DNA of 64,000 bases from positions 3,844,001 to 3,908,000 of the forward strand of contig OZ245818.1 in assembly GCA_965228435.1 (NCBI GenBank), written 5' to 3'. Positions 34,832 to 42,937 of this stretch are shown piece after piece. This stretch comes from Hoeflea_A sp965228435. GTDB lineage: Bacteria; Pseudomonadota; Alphaproteobacteria; Rhizobiales; Rhizobiaceae. Made by a program: the position numbers and the translations under genes. The notes under the pieces are model-generated. The model had not been told where the DNA came from and searched no databases. It saw nothing but the letters and a program-made list of their open reading frames with translations. How positions within the stretch are numbered: position 1 is the stretch's first letter; every line of letters starts with the position of its first letter.

Positions 34832-36862
34832 ATGGCGGACGTTTCCGTATTGAAATCGGTCTCCGGCCCATCGCTCAGCAATCGATTGGGGCCTGAGGAT
34901 TTGCAGGCGGCTCTGCGGCTTATGGTGCGCATCCGTCGTTTCGAGACCCGGGCGAAGGAACTGTTTCTGGCTGGGGTGATCAAGGGTACCGCGCATTCCA
35001 GTGTCGGCCAGGAAGCCATAGCGGCCGGTGCCTGCCTGGCGCTGGAACGCGACGATTTTCTGCTCACGCATCATCGCGGCCATGGCCATACTATCGCCAA
35101 GGGAGCGGATATCGGGCGCATGTTCGCGGAACTGATGGGCAAGGCCGAGGGCTATTGTGCCGGGCTCGGCGGGTCGATGCACATCGCCGATTTCGACCGT
35201 AACATTCTGGGCGCAAACGGCATTGTCGGCGCTGGAATGGGGCTTGGCACCGGCGCGGCGCTGGCCGAGAAACTCAATGGCGCAGACAATGTCGGCATTT
35301 GCTTCTTCGGCGACGGGGCGGCGAATGAAGGTATTTTCCACGAGGCGATGAACCTTGCCGCGGTATGGTCCCTGCCATTGATTTTCTTCTGTGAAAACAA
35401 CCAGTACGGGCTGACCACCCCGTCGGGTGCAGTGACCGCCGGTGCAACGATTGCCGGTCGCGGCGATGCCTACGGCGTACCCAACGAGCGCACCGACGGC
35501 AACGATCTGGTCGCTGTCTTCGAAGCGGTCGAGCGAGCCGTTCTGCGGGCACGTGCCGGCGATGGTCCAACCCTGATCGAAGCGCTGACCTACCGCTGGG
35601 ACGATCACTCGATGCGCGCCAATCTTCCCGCCTACCGTTCGGCAGACGAGGAGGAAACCTGGAAGGGCGTCGATCCGGTGTCGCGATTGCGCGCGCGATT
35701 GACCGCCGTCGGTGGCCTTGACGATCAGGCCTATGAGCAGATGATCAGCGAAGTCGAAAACGAAATCGAGGCGGCCATAGACTGGGCGCGGCAGCAGGAC
35801 GATCCCGTCCTGGAGACCGCTCTTTCGCTGGTGTCCGCCCCGAGCTCGGCGGTTTCGGCTCCGGAACCCGAACCGGGCGCGCGTGCCATTTCCTACAGAC
35901 AGGCCATTACCGAGGCCATTGGCCAGGAAATGGAGCAGAACTCGGATGTCATCGTCATCGGTGAAGATGTCGGTCGCACCGGCGGGATTTTCGGCCTGAC
36001 CCAAGGTCTCTTCGACCAATTCGGCGCCGAGCGGGTGCGGGATACGCCCATCTCCGAAGGCGCCATCGCATCCTGCGGTGTCGGCGCTGCCATGCGCGGC
36101 AAGCGCGTGGTGGTCGAGGCGCAGCTTTGGGACTTCGTCACGCTGATGATGGATGCGATCATCAACCAGGCCGCAAAGGCGCGGTTCATGCTCGGCGGCA
36201 AGGCCAAAGTGCCGGTGGTGTTTCGCGGGCCGCAGGGCGCCGGAATTCGTCTTGCTGCTCAACATTGCCAGTCCCTTGAAGCGCTGTTTGCCAATGTACC
36301 GGGCCTTGAGGTCTATGCGCCGAGCAGCGCCTATGATGCAAAAGGGCTGATGGCGGCTGCCATTCGATCGGATGGTCCGGTGGTTTTCCTCGAGCACAAG
36401 CTTCTCTATCTCGGCGCCGAGCAGCCGGTGCCCCAAGCGGCATTCAGCATCGAGCCCGGCCGTGCCCGCGTGGTTCGGCAAGGCAATGACTGCACGGTGA
36501 TTGCCACGCTTGCCATGGTGGAAAGAGCGATGCAGGCCGCTGAACAGCTCAGCCGCAAGGGACTGGATGTCGAGGTGATAGATCCACGGACGATCCGACC
36601 CCTCGACATGGAAACGATCGTTGCCAGCGTGCGCAAGACCAACCGGGCCGTCGTCGTGCATGAAGCGCCGCTGTTCGGAGGATTCGGCGGCGAAATCGCC
36701 GCCGGCATCATGGAACAGGCCTTCGACTGGCTGGATGCGCCGGTTGCCCGCGTCGGCGCGCCCGAGATGCCGGTTCCCTATAACGACCGCCTCGAACGGG
36801 CCTACATGCCGGACGCCCGGCGCATTGCCGAGGCCGTCGAAACCGTCTGCTACAGGAGTTGA
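34832..36862 (+). CDS. Fused E1 alpha/beta thiamine-dependent 2-oxoacid dehydrogenase
   Basis: A 676-residue fusion. Residues about 20-330 are the E1 alpha half with the ThDP/Mg motif GDGAANEG and ENNQYG; about 345-676 are the E1 beta half (VIVIGEDVG, RDTPISEGAI, VEVIDPRTIRPLDMETI). Most acetoin or pyruvate dehydrogenases have separate alpha and beta chains. No E2 lipoyl acyltransferase or E3 gene lies nearby, so the acceptor is unknown or supplied in trans. The gene starts 6 bases after dctM and would process a 2-oxo or acetoin-like intermediate of the imported compound. Confidence 0.92.
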   Translation: MADVSVLKSVSGPSLSNRLGPEDLQAALRLMVRIRRFETRAKELFLAGVIKGTAHSSVGQEAIAAGACLALERDDFLLTHHRGHGHTIAKGADIGRMFAELMGKAEGYCAGLGGSMHIADFDRNILGANGIVGAGMGLGTGAALAEKLNGADNVGICFFGDGAANEGIFHEAMNLAAVWSLPLIFFCENNQYGLTTPSGAVTAGATIAGRGDAYGVPNERTDGNDLVAVFEAVERAVLRARAGDGPTLIEALTYRWDDHSMRANLPAYRSADEEETWKGVDPVSRLRARLTAVGGLDDQAYEQMISEVENEIEAAIDWARQQDDPVLETALSLVSAPSSAVSAPEPEPGARAISYRQAITEAIGQEMEQNSDVIVIGEDVGRTGGIFGLTQGLFDQFGAERVRDTPISEGAIASCGVGAAMRGKRVVVEAQLWDFVTLMMDAIINQAAKARFMLGGKAKVPVVFRGPQGAGIRLAAQHCQSLEALFANVPGLEVYAPSSAYDAKGLMAAAIRSDGPVVFLEHKLLYLGAEQPVPQAAFSIEPGRARVVRQGNDCTVIATLAMVERAMQAAEQLSRKGLDVEVIDPRTIRPLDMETIVASVRKTNRAVVVHEAPLFGGFGGEIAAGIMEQAFDWLDAPVARVGAPEMPVPYNDRLERAYMPDARRIAEAVETVCYRS

Positions 36863-36865
36863 TCC

Positions 36866-37270
36866 ATGACCACGCGTCGCGTCATCGTCCCCAAGGGGAT
36901 GGAAAATATCTATGATACCTATCACTACGCACCCGGGATTCTGGTTGGCGACACGCTCTATCTGGCCGGGCAGGTCGGGCGTGATGCCGATTTGAATGTC
37001 ATGGAAGGCGCCGAGGCCCAATTCAGCCAGGCTTTCGAGAATGTGGGCCATGTGCTGACTGCGGCCGGCGCTACCTTCGATGACGTGGTTGAACTGGAGA
37101 CCTGGTTTGCCGAGGACATGGCCGATCTGAAAACGTTCATGGCCGTCAAGGACCGGTTCTTCGTCAATCGCTTTCCGACCTGGACCGGTTTCGCGGTCAA
37201 GGGCTTTTCGATGCCGGGCATCCTTGTCGAGATCAAGTGCAAGGCTATCCTGGGTCTGGCCGACGCATGA
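36866..37270 (+). CDS. RidA-family (YjgF/Rid) protein
   Basis: A 134-residue Rid protein, opening with VPKGMENIYDTYHYAPGILVGDTLYLAGQVGRDA and ending with LVEIKCKAIL. RidA proteins hydrolyse reactive enamine/imine intermediates. The C-terminal arginine of the deaminase-active subclass is not seen in the RCKAI region (it reads EIKCKA), so this may be a non-deaminating Rid subfamily. It follows the E1 gene by 3 bases and overlaps the next gene by 4. Confidence 0.9.
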   Translation: MTTRRVIVPKGMENIYDTYHYAPGILVGDTLYLAGQVGRDADLNVMEGAEAQFSQAFENVGHVLTAAGATFDDVVELETWFAEDMADLKTFMAVKDRFFVNRFPTWTGFAVKGFSMPGILVEIKCKAILGLADA

Positions 37271-38049
37271 GCCGAGACCTCAAAGCCATCCTGAAATCGG
37301 ATTCGATCAGCCTCGGGACCTGGTCTCAGATTGCGGCTGCGGAAATGATCGATCTCATCGCGCTCAACGGCTTCGAGTTCACGATCATCGATTGCGAACA
37401 CGGGTTTTTCGGCATCGAGACAGCCGAGAACCTGGCGCGCGCGGCCGATGCCAACGACATCGCTGCGGCGGTACGGCTGCCGCAAAACGATCCGGTATTG
37501 ATCATGAAAGCCCTCGACGCCGGCATCCGACATGTGGTGATCCCGAACCTGGACAGCGGCTCGGCGGCGCACCAGGCCGTTGCCGCGACGCGCTTCGGAC
37601 CGCACGGATTGCGCGGTGCCTGCCCCTGCTGCCGATCGGGCGGCCATTTCATCCGCAACTGGAAAGACTATGTCGAAGAGGAAGAGGCGCGGGTCGGGGT
37701 GATCGGCCTAGTCGAGACCGCCCAGGGCGTCGATAACTTCGCCGAGATCTGCGCGGTGGAAGACCTGACCGCCTTGATGTTCGGCCCCTTCGACCTGTCG
37801 GTATCACTGGGGCTCGAGGGTGATTGGCGCCATCCTCGAGTTCGACAGGCTGTCGAGGGCATGGTTGCCAGGGCGGTCGACGCTGGTCACCAGGTCCTGA
37901 TGCCCGTGTTTTCGCCTGTCGTTTCTGAATGTTCGGATCTGATCGGCCATTGGACAGAGCGCGGTGTCAGCTCGTTTGTCATCGGTTCGGACAAGATAAT
38001 TGTGGCCAATGCGTTCGATGGATGGGCCGGAGCATTGCGGGCGCCTTAG
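37267..38049 (+). CDS. HpcH/HpaI-family aldolase
   Basis: A 260-residue class II pyruvate aldolase-type TIM barrel. Characteristic segments are LGTWSQIAAAEMIDLIALNGFEFTIID, DCEHGFF, the metal ligand glutamate in GLVETAQGV and MFGPFDLSVSLG. Members cleave 2-keto-4-hydroxy acids to pyruvate or acetyl-CoA-level products and an aldehyde. It is the last gene of the operon and shares the ATGA overlap with ridA. Confidence 0.92.
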   Translation: MSRDLKAILKSDSISLGTWSQIAAAEMIDLIALNGFEFTIIDCEHGFFGIETAENLARAADANDIAAAVRLPQNDPVLIMKALDAGIRHVVIPNLDSGSAAHQAVAATRFGPHGLRGACPCCRSGGHFIRNWKDYVEEEEARVGVIGLVETAQGVDNFAEICAVEDLTALMFGPFDLSVSLGLEGDWRHPRVRQAVEGMVARAVDAGHQVLMPVFSPVVSECSDLIGHWTERGVSSFVIGSDKIIVANAFDGWAGALRAP

Positions 38050-38115
38050 TCGGCTGGCAGCGAGAGTCGATCCTCAGCCAACCAGATTAACCAAAGGAAA
38101 CAGGATGTTTCTTGC

Positions 38116-38143
38116 CAATACTGTCGAATAGATTACAGTATTG
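38116..38143. promoter_or_regulatory. 9-bp perfect dyad upstream of membrane winged-helix gene
   Basis: CAATACTGT, 10 bases, ACAGTATTG, flanked by near-symmetric GCC/GCC. It sits 43 bases upstream of the gene at 38187 and lacks a U-tract, so an operator is more likely than a terminator. The encoded protein has a winged helix, so autoregulation is possible. Confidence 0.5.
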
Positions 38144-38186
38144 CCAGGTGGGGTTGTGAACGCGTCAAAAGCGGGTGGACTGAGTC

Positions 38187-38888
38187 ATGACCCACTATTT
38201 CATTCTCATCATCGTGATGATCCTTGCAGGTGCGGCTGGCGGTTTTGCCAGTTGGCTGCTGGCGCCGGCTGACGAGCAGGAGGGCGGTGGTGGCGTGCGA
38301 TTCGGCATGTTCGGATACGTCGCAGTCGGCATCGTCGCCGCTTTTGTCGTGCCGCTGTTTTTGAGCATGGCGCAGAGCGACCTGATCGGAAATGAGGCGA
38401 AAATCGCCGATCTCAGCAATATCTTCGTCTTCGTTGGGTTTTGCATTATCGCCGGCTTTTCTGCTCGGGCCTTCATCCAGACGATTTCAGACCGCCTTTT
38501 GGCTGAAGTGCAGCAGGTTCGCGAACAGCAGATCGAAACCACCGACCAGATGGAAGAGCTGCGTGACAACGTGACCGAACGGGCACCGATGCTCGACACC
38601 AACGAGGGTCCGGAAGGTGTTGCTGACATCGATCCGGAAATCCGCTCGATTGCCGAAGCGCTGTCAACGGACGAGGTTGCAGCACTCAAAGCCACAGCGC
38701 AGATGACCATGCGCACCCGCACCGGCATAGCTCGCGACGGCGAGATCGCCACCAACCGCATTTCCTCGGTACTGGAAAATCTGATCGCCAAAGGCCTCTG
38801 CGAAAGGACGCAGTCAGAGCGTACGGGCAATCTGCGCTTCCGGGTGACCGCCAAAGGTATCGATGCACTCAAGGCAATCTCGGCCTGA
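38187..38888 (+). CDS. Membrane-anchored winged-helix protein (YEATS-associated-helix-like)
   Basis: A 233-residue protein. Three membrane segments (residues about 4-26, 46-64 and 83-103) resemble the bacterial YEATS-associated helix family (GIVAAFVVPLFLSMAQSDL, FCIIAGFSARAFIQTISDR). A coiled-coil linker of about 25 residues follows, and a C-terminal winged helix (IARDGEIATNRISSVLENLIAKGLCER, then GNLRFRVTAKGIDAL). Proteins of this type are thought to be sensors, but a role here is unknown. It is separate from the upstream catabolic operon (137 bases). Confidence 0.6.
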   Translation: MTHYFILIIVMILAGAAGGFASWLLAPADEQEGGGGVRFGMFGYVAVGIVAAFVVPLFLSMAQSDLIGNEAKIADLSNIFVFVGFCIIAGFSARAFIQTISDRLLAEVQQVREQQIETTDQMEELRDNVTERAPMLDTNEGPEGVADIDPEIRSIAEALSTDEVAALKATAQMTMRTRTGIARDGEIATNRISSVLENLIAKGLCERTQSERTGNLRFRVTAKGIDALKAISA

Positions 38889-38950
38889 GCTTGTCACGGC
38901 GCGAAGGTGCTGGCGGGAACGGCCTTCCGGGGCCTTTCACGCCGGCAGAG

Positions 38951-39439
38951 CTACTGCCTCGGAGAAACTTTGGCCTGCAAACCCGCACTTAGTTTTCGAA
39001 GAAGCCCGGCGAGAACTTCTGTTTCGTCAGTGCTCAGGATGCCGCCGATCAGAGATTTGTTCGTCGCGACGAGTTCCTCGACGATTTTCTCCGCCAATTC
39101 TGCACCCTTTGGGGTCAAACGAACCAATCGGCTTCGCTTATCTTCCGGGTTGTCGATGCGCTCAATGTAGCCCGACTTGGTAAGGCCATGCATCATCTTG
39201 GTCATGCCACCTGAGGTGACCTGGGCTGCGGTATAGAGCTGCGTTGGAGACAGGACGTGCTCAGGCGCAGCCGACCTTAGCGACGACAATGCGAGAAATT
39301 GCGACCAACTGACGCCGTGGCTTTCAACGATTCGGTGGTCGTTATCCCAGATGTAATTTCGGCTGCGAAAAAGCCCCGGGACTATCCGCGCTTCCGCAGG
39401 ACGTTCCGTCAGCCAGCTGGGTTCGTCTTCGTCGCTCAT
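38951..39439 (-). CDS. MarR-family transcriptional regulator
   Basis: About 162 residues. The winged helix is clear (LSPTQLYTAAQVTSGGMTKMMHGLTKSGYIERIDNPEDKRSRLVRLTPKG). The ATG at 39439 follows the ribosome-binding site AGGAG. Two identical 14-base near-palindromes lie 28 and 68 bases upstream, between this gene and the divergent membrane protein gene, and are likely its operators. Confidence 0.92.
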   Translation of the reverse strand: MSDEDEPSWLTERPAEARIVPGLFRSRNYIWDNDHRIVESHGVSWSQFLALSSLRSAAPEHVLSPTQLYTAAQVTSGGMTKMMHGLTKSGYIERIDNPEDKRSRLVRLTPKGAELAEKIVEELVATNKSLIGGILSTDETEVLAGLLRKLSAGLQAKVSPRQ

Positions 39440-39466
39440 CACTATCTCCTTCTCAGAGTGGATTTA

Positions 39467-39520
39467 ATCTTTCTGGAAAGACTTGTCAGGATGGTTTGGC
39501 GAAACTATCTTTCTGGAAAG
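39467..39520. promoter_or_regulatory. Twin operator repeats, likely MarR sites
   Basis: Two exact copies of ATCTTTCTGGAAAG (39467-39480 and 39507-39520) are spaced exactly 40 bases apart. Each is near-palindromic (CTTTC-TG-GAAAG). The spacing and location in the divergent promoter fit cooperative binding of the adjacent MarR protein. Confidence 0.6.
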
Positions 39521-39621
39521 GTAATATTTCGAGTCAGGCCCCTGCACCAATCGCTGACCACCTCGTCAAGCGGTCTCGACGTAGGGCCAGATTTTACGGA
39601 CCAAGCAGGAGAGGCAAAGAT

Positions 39622-40014
39622 ATGTCGGAACATACCTATCCCAAGTGGATCTATTATTACCTTTGGTTCGTGACCGCCGTCTCGGTAGGCTTCGCCATCA
39701 TCATTTACACCAACCCTGCCATCATGTGGGGTCAGTGGGAGGCCGCCGGTGCCGCCGGAGCCTTCAGTGTGGCAGGCCCAGCGGGTCTGTTCTGTGCACG
39801 GAACCTCGGTACGGCGGCCATGGGCGCCTATGCGCTTTTGCACAAGTCTCGACCAATGATGGAGTGCTTTCTGGTATTCAGGATCGTGGTGGATTTCCTC
39901 GATGGCGTCCATGCGCTGATCGGAGGTAATACGCCTATTGTGGTGATCGGCTTCAGCGCGGCAGCCCTGCAATTGTTCATGATCGTCAAGTTGCGTCAGT
40001 CGGCCAAAGCCTGA
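39622..40014 (+). CDS. Four-segment membrane protein of unknown function
   Basis: A 130-residue protein from the ATG at 39622, which has an AGGAGAGG ribosome-binding site. About four membrane segments are seen (YYYLWFVTAVSVGFAIII; the GAAGAFSVAGPAGLF region; ECFLVFRIVVDFLDGVHAL; IVVIGFSAAALQLFMIV). I do not recognise the family. Being divergent from a MarR regulator, with twin operators between them, suggests it is the MarR-controlled target, for example an exporter or stress membrane protein. Confidence 0.7.
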   Translation: MSEHTYPKWIYYYLWFVTAVSVGFAIIIYTNPAIMWGQWEAAGAAGAFSVAGPAGLFCARNLGTAAMGAYALLHKSRPMMECFLVFRIVVDFLDGVHALIGGNTPIVVIGFSAAALQLFMIVKLRQSAKA

Positions 40015-40160
40015 AACAATGCACAAATTGTGCTGAAATTTTCCACGCTATCGTCTGAATGGTGATCTATCCGACTGTCATAGTCGGGTTTCACCCTGAC
40101 TTGAAGTCAGCGCCACGCTGACGAATGGCCGATTTCCAGCATCAAGACGGACGCAACCAC

Positions 40161-41954
40161 ATGCTTACCCAGAAGAGCCGAGGCTGGCTGACACTCGATC
40201 TCACGCAGATCGTCGCACGGTTTCCGGTGCCTTTGGCGATCAGCGTCGCCTTTGCCATCATCGCCAACCTGGAGATTGCGAATGCCATCGATCTGCCGTC
40301 GTTTCGCTGGGAGCGACCAAGCCAGGCTGTGATCACACTGGATCAGGTGTACAGCGCTCTGGCTTCAGGTTTTTTCGCTTCAGGTGCGGCGCATCTCTTT
40401 GCGGAAGGCCGGCGCTGGGGTCGACCAGCGGGCGTCGTGTTTGCCCTGGCGAGCGCAGTGGTCGTCGGCCTGATCTGCTGGAACATGCGCACACTCGATG
40501 TTCAGTTTCTGTTTTTGCTTCCAGCTCTCATTTTGGCCGTGACAGTGGCGGGCTACTTGCGGCGAGGCGTCAGCGGGAACGCCTTGTGGATGTTCAATGC
40601 CCGTCTTGCCCTGGCGACGTTGACCGCGATCCTGGCCATGGCGATTTTTGGTGCCGGCCTTTCGGCGATCATCCAAAGCGTCAGCTACCTCTTTGGTGTC
40701 CGCATCGATTCCGACGCGCACGAACATATCTGGATGACCGGCGCAACGCTGATCGCGCCGGTCGTCGGGCTGTCCATGGTGTCGCGCGATCTCGAAGAGG
40801 GCTTCGACCCGACGGACCAACCCGGCCTGCTGGTCAACAGCATTTCACGGTTGCTCAACTACCTGCTCATTCCGTTGGCGCTGGTCTATATCGTCATCCT
40901 GCATCTCTATGCCGGAAAGATGCTGCTGGAATGGGAATTGCCACGAGGCCAGGTCGGCATCATGGTGGTCGTGTTCTCCATCGGCGGCACGGCGATCTGG
41001 ATGGTTGCATCGCCTTGGCGAAACAGTGGATCGGCGTTGGTCCGGTTTTTCGAGCGCTACTATTTCTGGTTTCTCATCGTGCCGCTTGTTCTCCTGTGCA
41101 TCGGAACCTGGCGGCGGATTTCCGACTATGGCGTGACCCCCGATCGTTATGGGCTGGTTGCCGTCGGGCTTTGGATTGCGATTCTGATCGTATCATTCGC
41201 CATTGTTTCGCGATCCGGATCGCTGCGCCTCATGCTCGGATCTCTGGCCATCGTTCTTGCGGTTTCCGCGTTCGGACCCTGGGGCGCCCGGTCGATATCG
41301 GCAGACAGTCAGTTCACGCGACTGATCGCTCTGATGGAGAAGCAGGGGTATTTTCGGGAGGGCGTGCTGACGATTCCCGCTTCGATCGACGCCGAAATCT
41401 CGAAAGAGGGCGCTTCGATTGTGTCCTATCTCACATTCAACGGTCACATCGGAAAGCTGGAACCGCATTTTTCCGGCCGCCCGGATAACCCGTTCGATGG
41501 TGAGAAGGAACATGTGAGGTTCGATGAAGTCGCGAGCCTGTTGAAGTTTTCCTACCAGCCAAATGACAAGCGAAACTATCGGGTCAACTTCAGCGCGGAT
41601 GGTCCATTCGTGACCGAGTTGTCATCGGACACCCTGTTTTCAGGGCCGCATACGATCAAGAAAGAAGCACAGCATGCTGACCGAGGCAGTGCCGTCCCGT
41701 CGATCTTTCACGATGGAAAAGCGGTGAAGATCAGCTACCAGGACCAGCATTGGAGTCTCGATCTCAAGACGCTGATCAATGCGGCGCTTGAGGCTGAACG
41801 GGATGACCAGTCCGAAGCTCTGGTTTTCCCTCTTGAGAGCGACCAGGGCGCAGGGCGCCTGGTGCTCATCTGGGTCTCAGGCTATGTCGATGATGACCAG
41901 GTGGATAGTTTTACCGGAACAGCCAATCTCTTTCTGCCCGTCGGATCGCCCTAG
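40161..41954 (+). CDS. DUF4153-type multi-pass membrane protein
   Basis: About 597 residues from the ATG at 40161; an ATG at 40125 would add 12 residues but has no ribosome-binding site, while 40161 has a weak GACGGA. Ten or more membrane segments fill residues about 20-390 (for example NYLLIPLALVYIVILHLYAGKMLLEWELPRGQVG). A soluble domain of about 200 residues closes the protein (FTRLIALMEKQGYFREG). The layout matches DUF4153 proteins, whose function is unknown. It stands alone between the membrane protein gene and the convergent dehydrogenase gene. Confidence 0.8.
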   Translation: MLTQKSRGWLTLDLTQIVARFPVPLAISVAFAIIANLEIANAIDLPSFRWERPSQAVITLDQVYSALASGFFASGAAHLFAEGRRWGRPAGVVFALASAVVVGLICWNMRTLDVQFLFLLPALILAVTVAGYLRRGVSGNALWMFNARLALATLTAILAMAIFGAGLSAIIQSVSYLFGVRIDSDAHEHIWMTGATLIAPVVGLSMVSRDLEEGFDPTDQPGLLVNSISRLLNYLLIPLALVYIVILHLYAGKMLLEWELPRGQVGIMVVVFSIGGTAIWMVASPWRNSGSALVRFFERYYFWFLIVPLVLLCIGTWRRISDYGVTPDRYGLVAVGLWIAILIVSFAIVSRSGSLRLMLGSLAIVLAVSAFGPWGARSISADSQFTRLIALMEKQGYFREGVLTIPASIDAEISKEGASIVSYLTFNGHIGKLEPHFSGRPDNPFDGEKEHVRFDEVASLLKFSYQPNDKRNYRVNFSADGPFVTELSSDTLFSGPHTIKKEAQHADRGSAVPSIFHDGKAVKISYQDQHWSLDLKTLINAALEAERDDQSEALVFPLESDQGAGRLVLIWVSGYVDDDQVDSFTGTANLFLPVGSP

Positions 41955-41961
41955 CTTGAGG

Positions 41962-42930
41962 TCAATAGCCTCGGTCTGGATCGACGACGTTTTCCAGCGG
42001 CTCGCCCTTTTTCCATCGCGAGAGGTTGTCCGAAAACATATCGAGCGAATCCAGCTCCCAGCCATCGAACACGCTGGAACAGTGGGGTGAGATAAGGGCG
42101 TTCTCGATCTCCCACAGCGGGTTGTCCGGCGGCAGCGGCTCTGTTTCGAACACGTCGAGGGCGGCGGCTTTCATCTTTCCACTGGCCAGGGCATCGATCA
42201 GCGCCTGCTGGTTGACGATCCCGCCGCGGGAGACGTCGATCAGGACGGTGCTCTCCTTCATGGCGGCAAAGGCCTGCTGGTCGATCAGATTGCGGGTCGA
42301 CTCCAATAGCGGCGCGCAGACCGCGATGATGTCGGCCCGTGACCACAATTCGCCAAGCCTGTCTCCGGCGTGGACTTCGTCGACATGATCGACGGGCGAT
42401 GGGCGGGCCCTGGTGCCGATCACCATCATGCCGAGCGCCTTGGCGAGCCGAGCGACCTGTTTGCCGGTGCTGCCGAGGCCGACGATCAGCAACGTTTTGC
42501 CACGCAGCGGCGTCATGATCCGGCCCGGCCAGGTGCGTTGGCGCTTGTCTGCGTTGAGGCCGGGGATATCCAGCGAGAAGTGCAGGGCGCATCCGATGAT
42601 ATATTCGGCCATGGCATGGGCGGCGACCCCGGCCGAGTTGGTAACGGTGGTTCGGGAGGTGTCCCAACCACGCAGGTGGTCGATGCCGGAGCCGCCTACG
42701 GAGATCCATTTCGGACCCGCGGGGCCGATCAGTGCATCGCGCGGGAAACCCGGGGTGCCGGCGAAGCGGATCGAATAGACAATGTCTGGCTGAACATCCT
42801 CCACCAGCCCGTCCATTGCGGCGTAGCTGTCGCACGGTGTCATGGCGACGTCCGCATGGGTTGCTTGCAGGCGGGCGATCAGCGGTTCCGGTTCGGCGGC
42901 GTGGACGATGAGCTTCAACGGTTCGGTCAT
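41962..42930 (-). CDS. D-2-hydroxyacid dehydrogenase
   Basis: A 322-residue NAD(P)-dependent dehydrogenase. The dinucleotide loop is LIVGLGSTGKQVARLAKALG, the substrate arginine/serine region is VLIDVSRGGIVNQQALIDAL, and the catalytic histidine is in ALISPHCSSVF. It reduces a 2-oxo acid or oxidises a D-2-hydroxy acid. It is the last gene of the seven-gene operon, 7 bases after mmgE/prpD, and may remove a keto or hydroxy acid product of that pathway. Confidence 0.92.
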   Translation of the reverse strand: MTEPLKLIVHAAEPEPLIARLQATHADVAMTPCDSYAAMDGLVEDVQPDIVYSIRFAGTPGFPRDALIGPAGPKWISVGGSGIDHLRGWDTSRTTVTNSAGVAAHAMAEYIIGCALHFSLDIPGLNADKRQRTWPGRIMTPLRGKTLLIVGLGSTGKQVARLAKALGMMVIGTRARPSPVDHVDEVHAGDRLGELWSRADIIAVCAPLLESTRNLIDQQAFAAMKESTVLIDVSRGGIVNQQALIDALASGKMKAAALDVFETEPLPPDNPLWEIENALISPHCSSVFDGWELDSLDMFSDNLSRWKKGEPLENVVDPDRGY

Positions 42931-42937
42931 AGGGGCC

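Noticed and set aside
34313..37051. 912-codon open frame on the minus strand
   Set aside because: It lies antisense to the dctM and fused-E1 genes, which have clear motifs. High G+C at third positions makes long shadow frames common; its translation has no recognisable domain.
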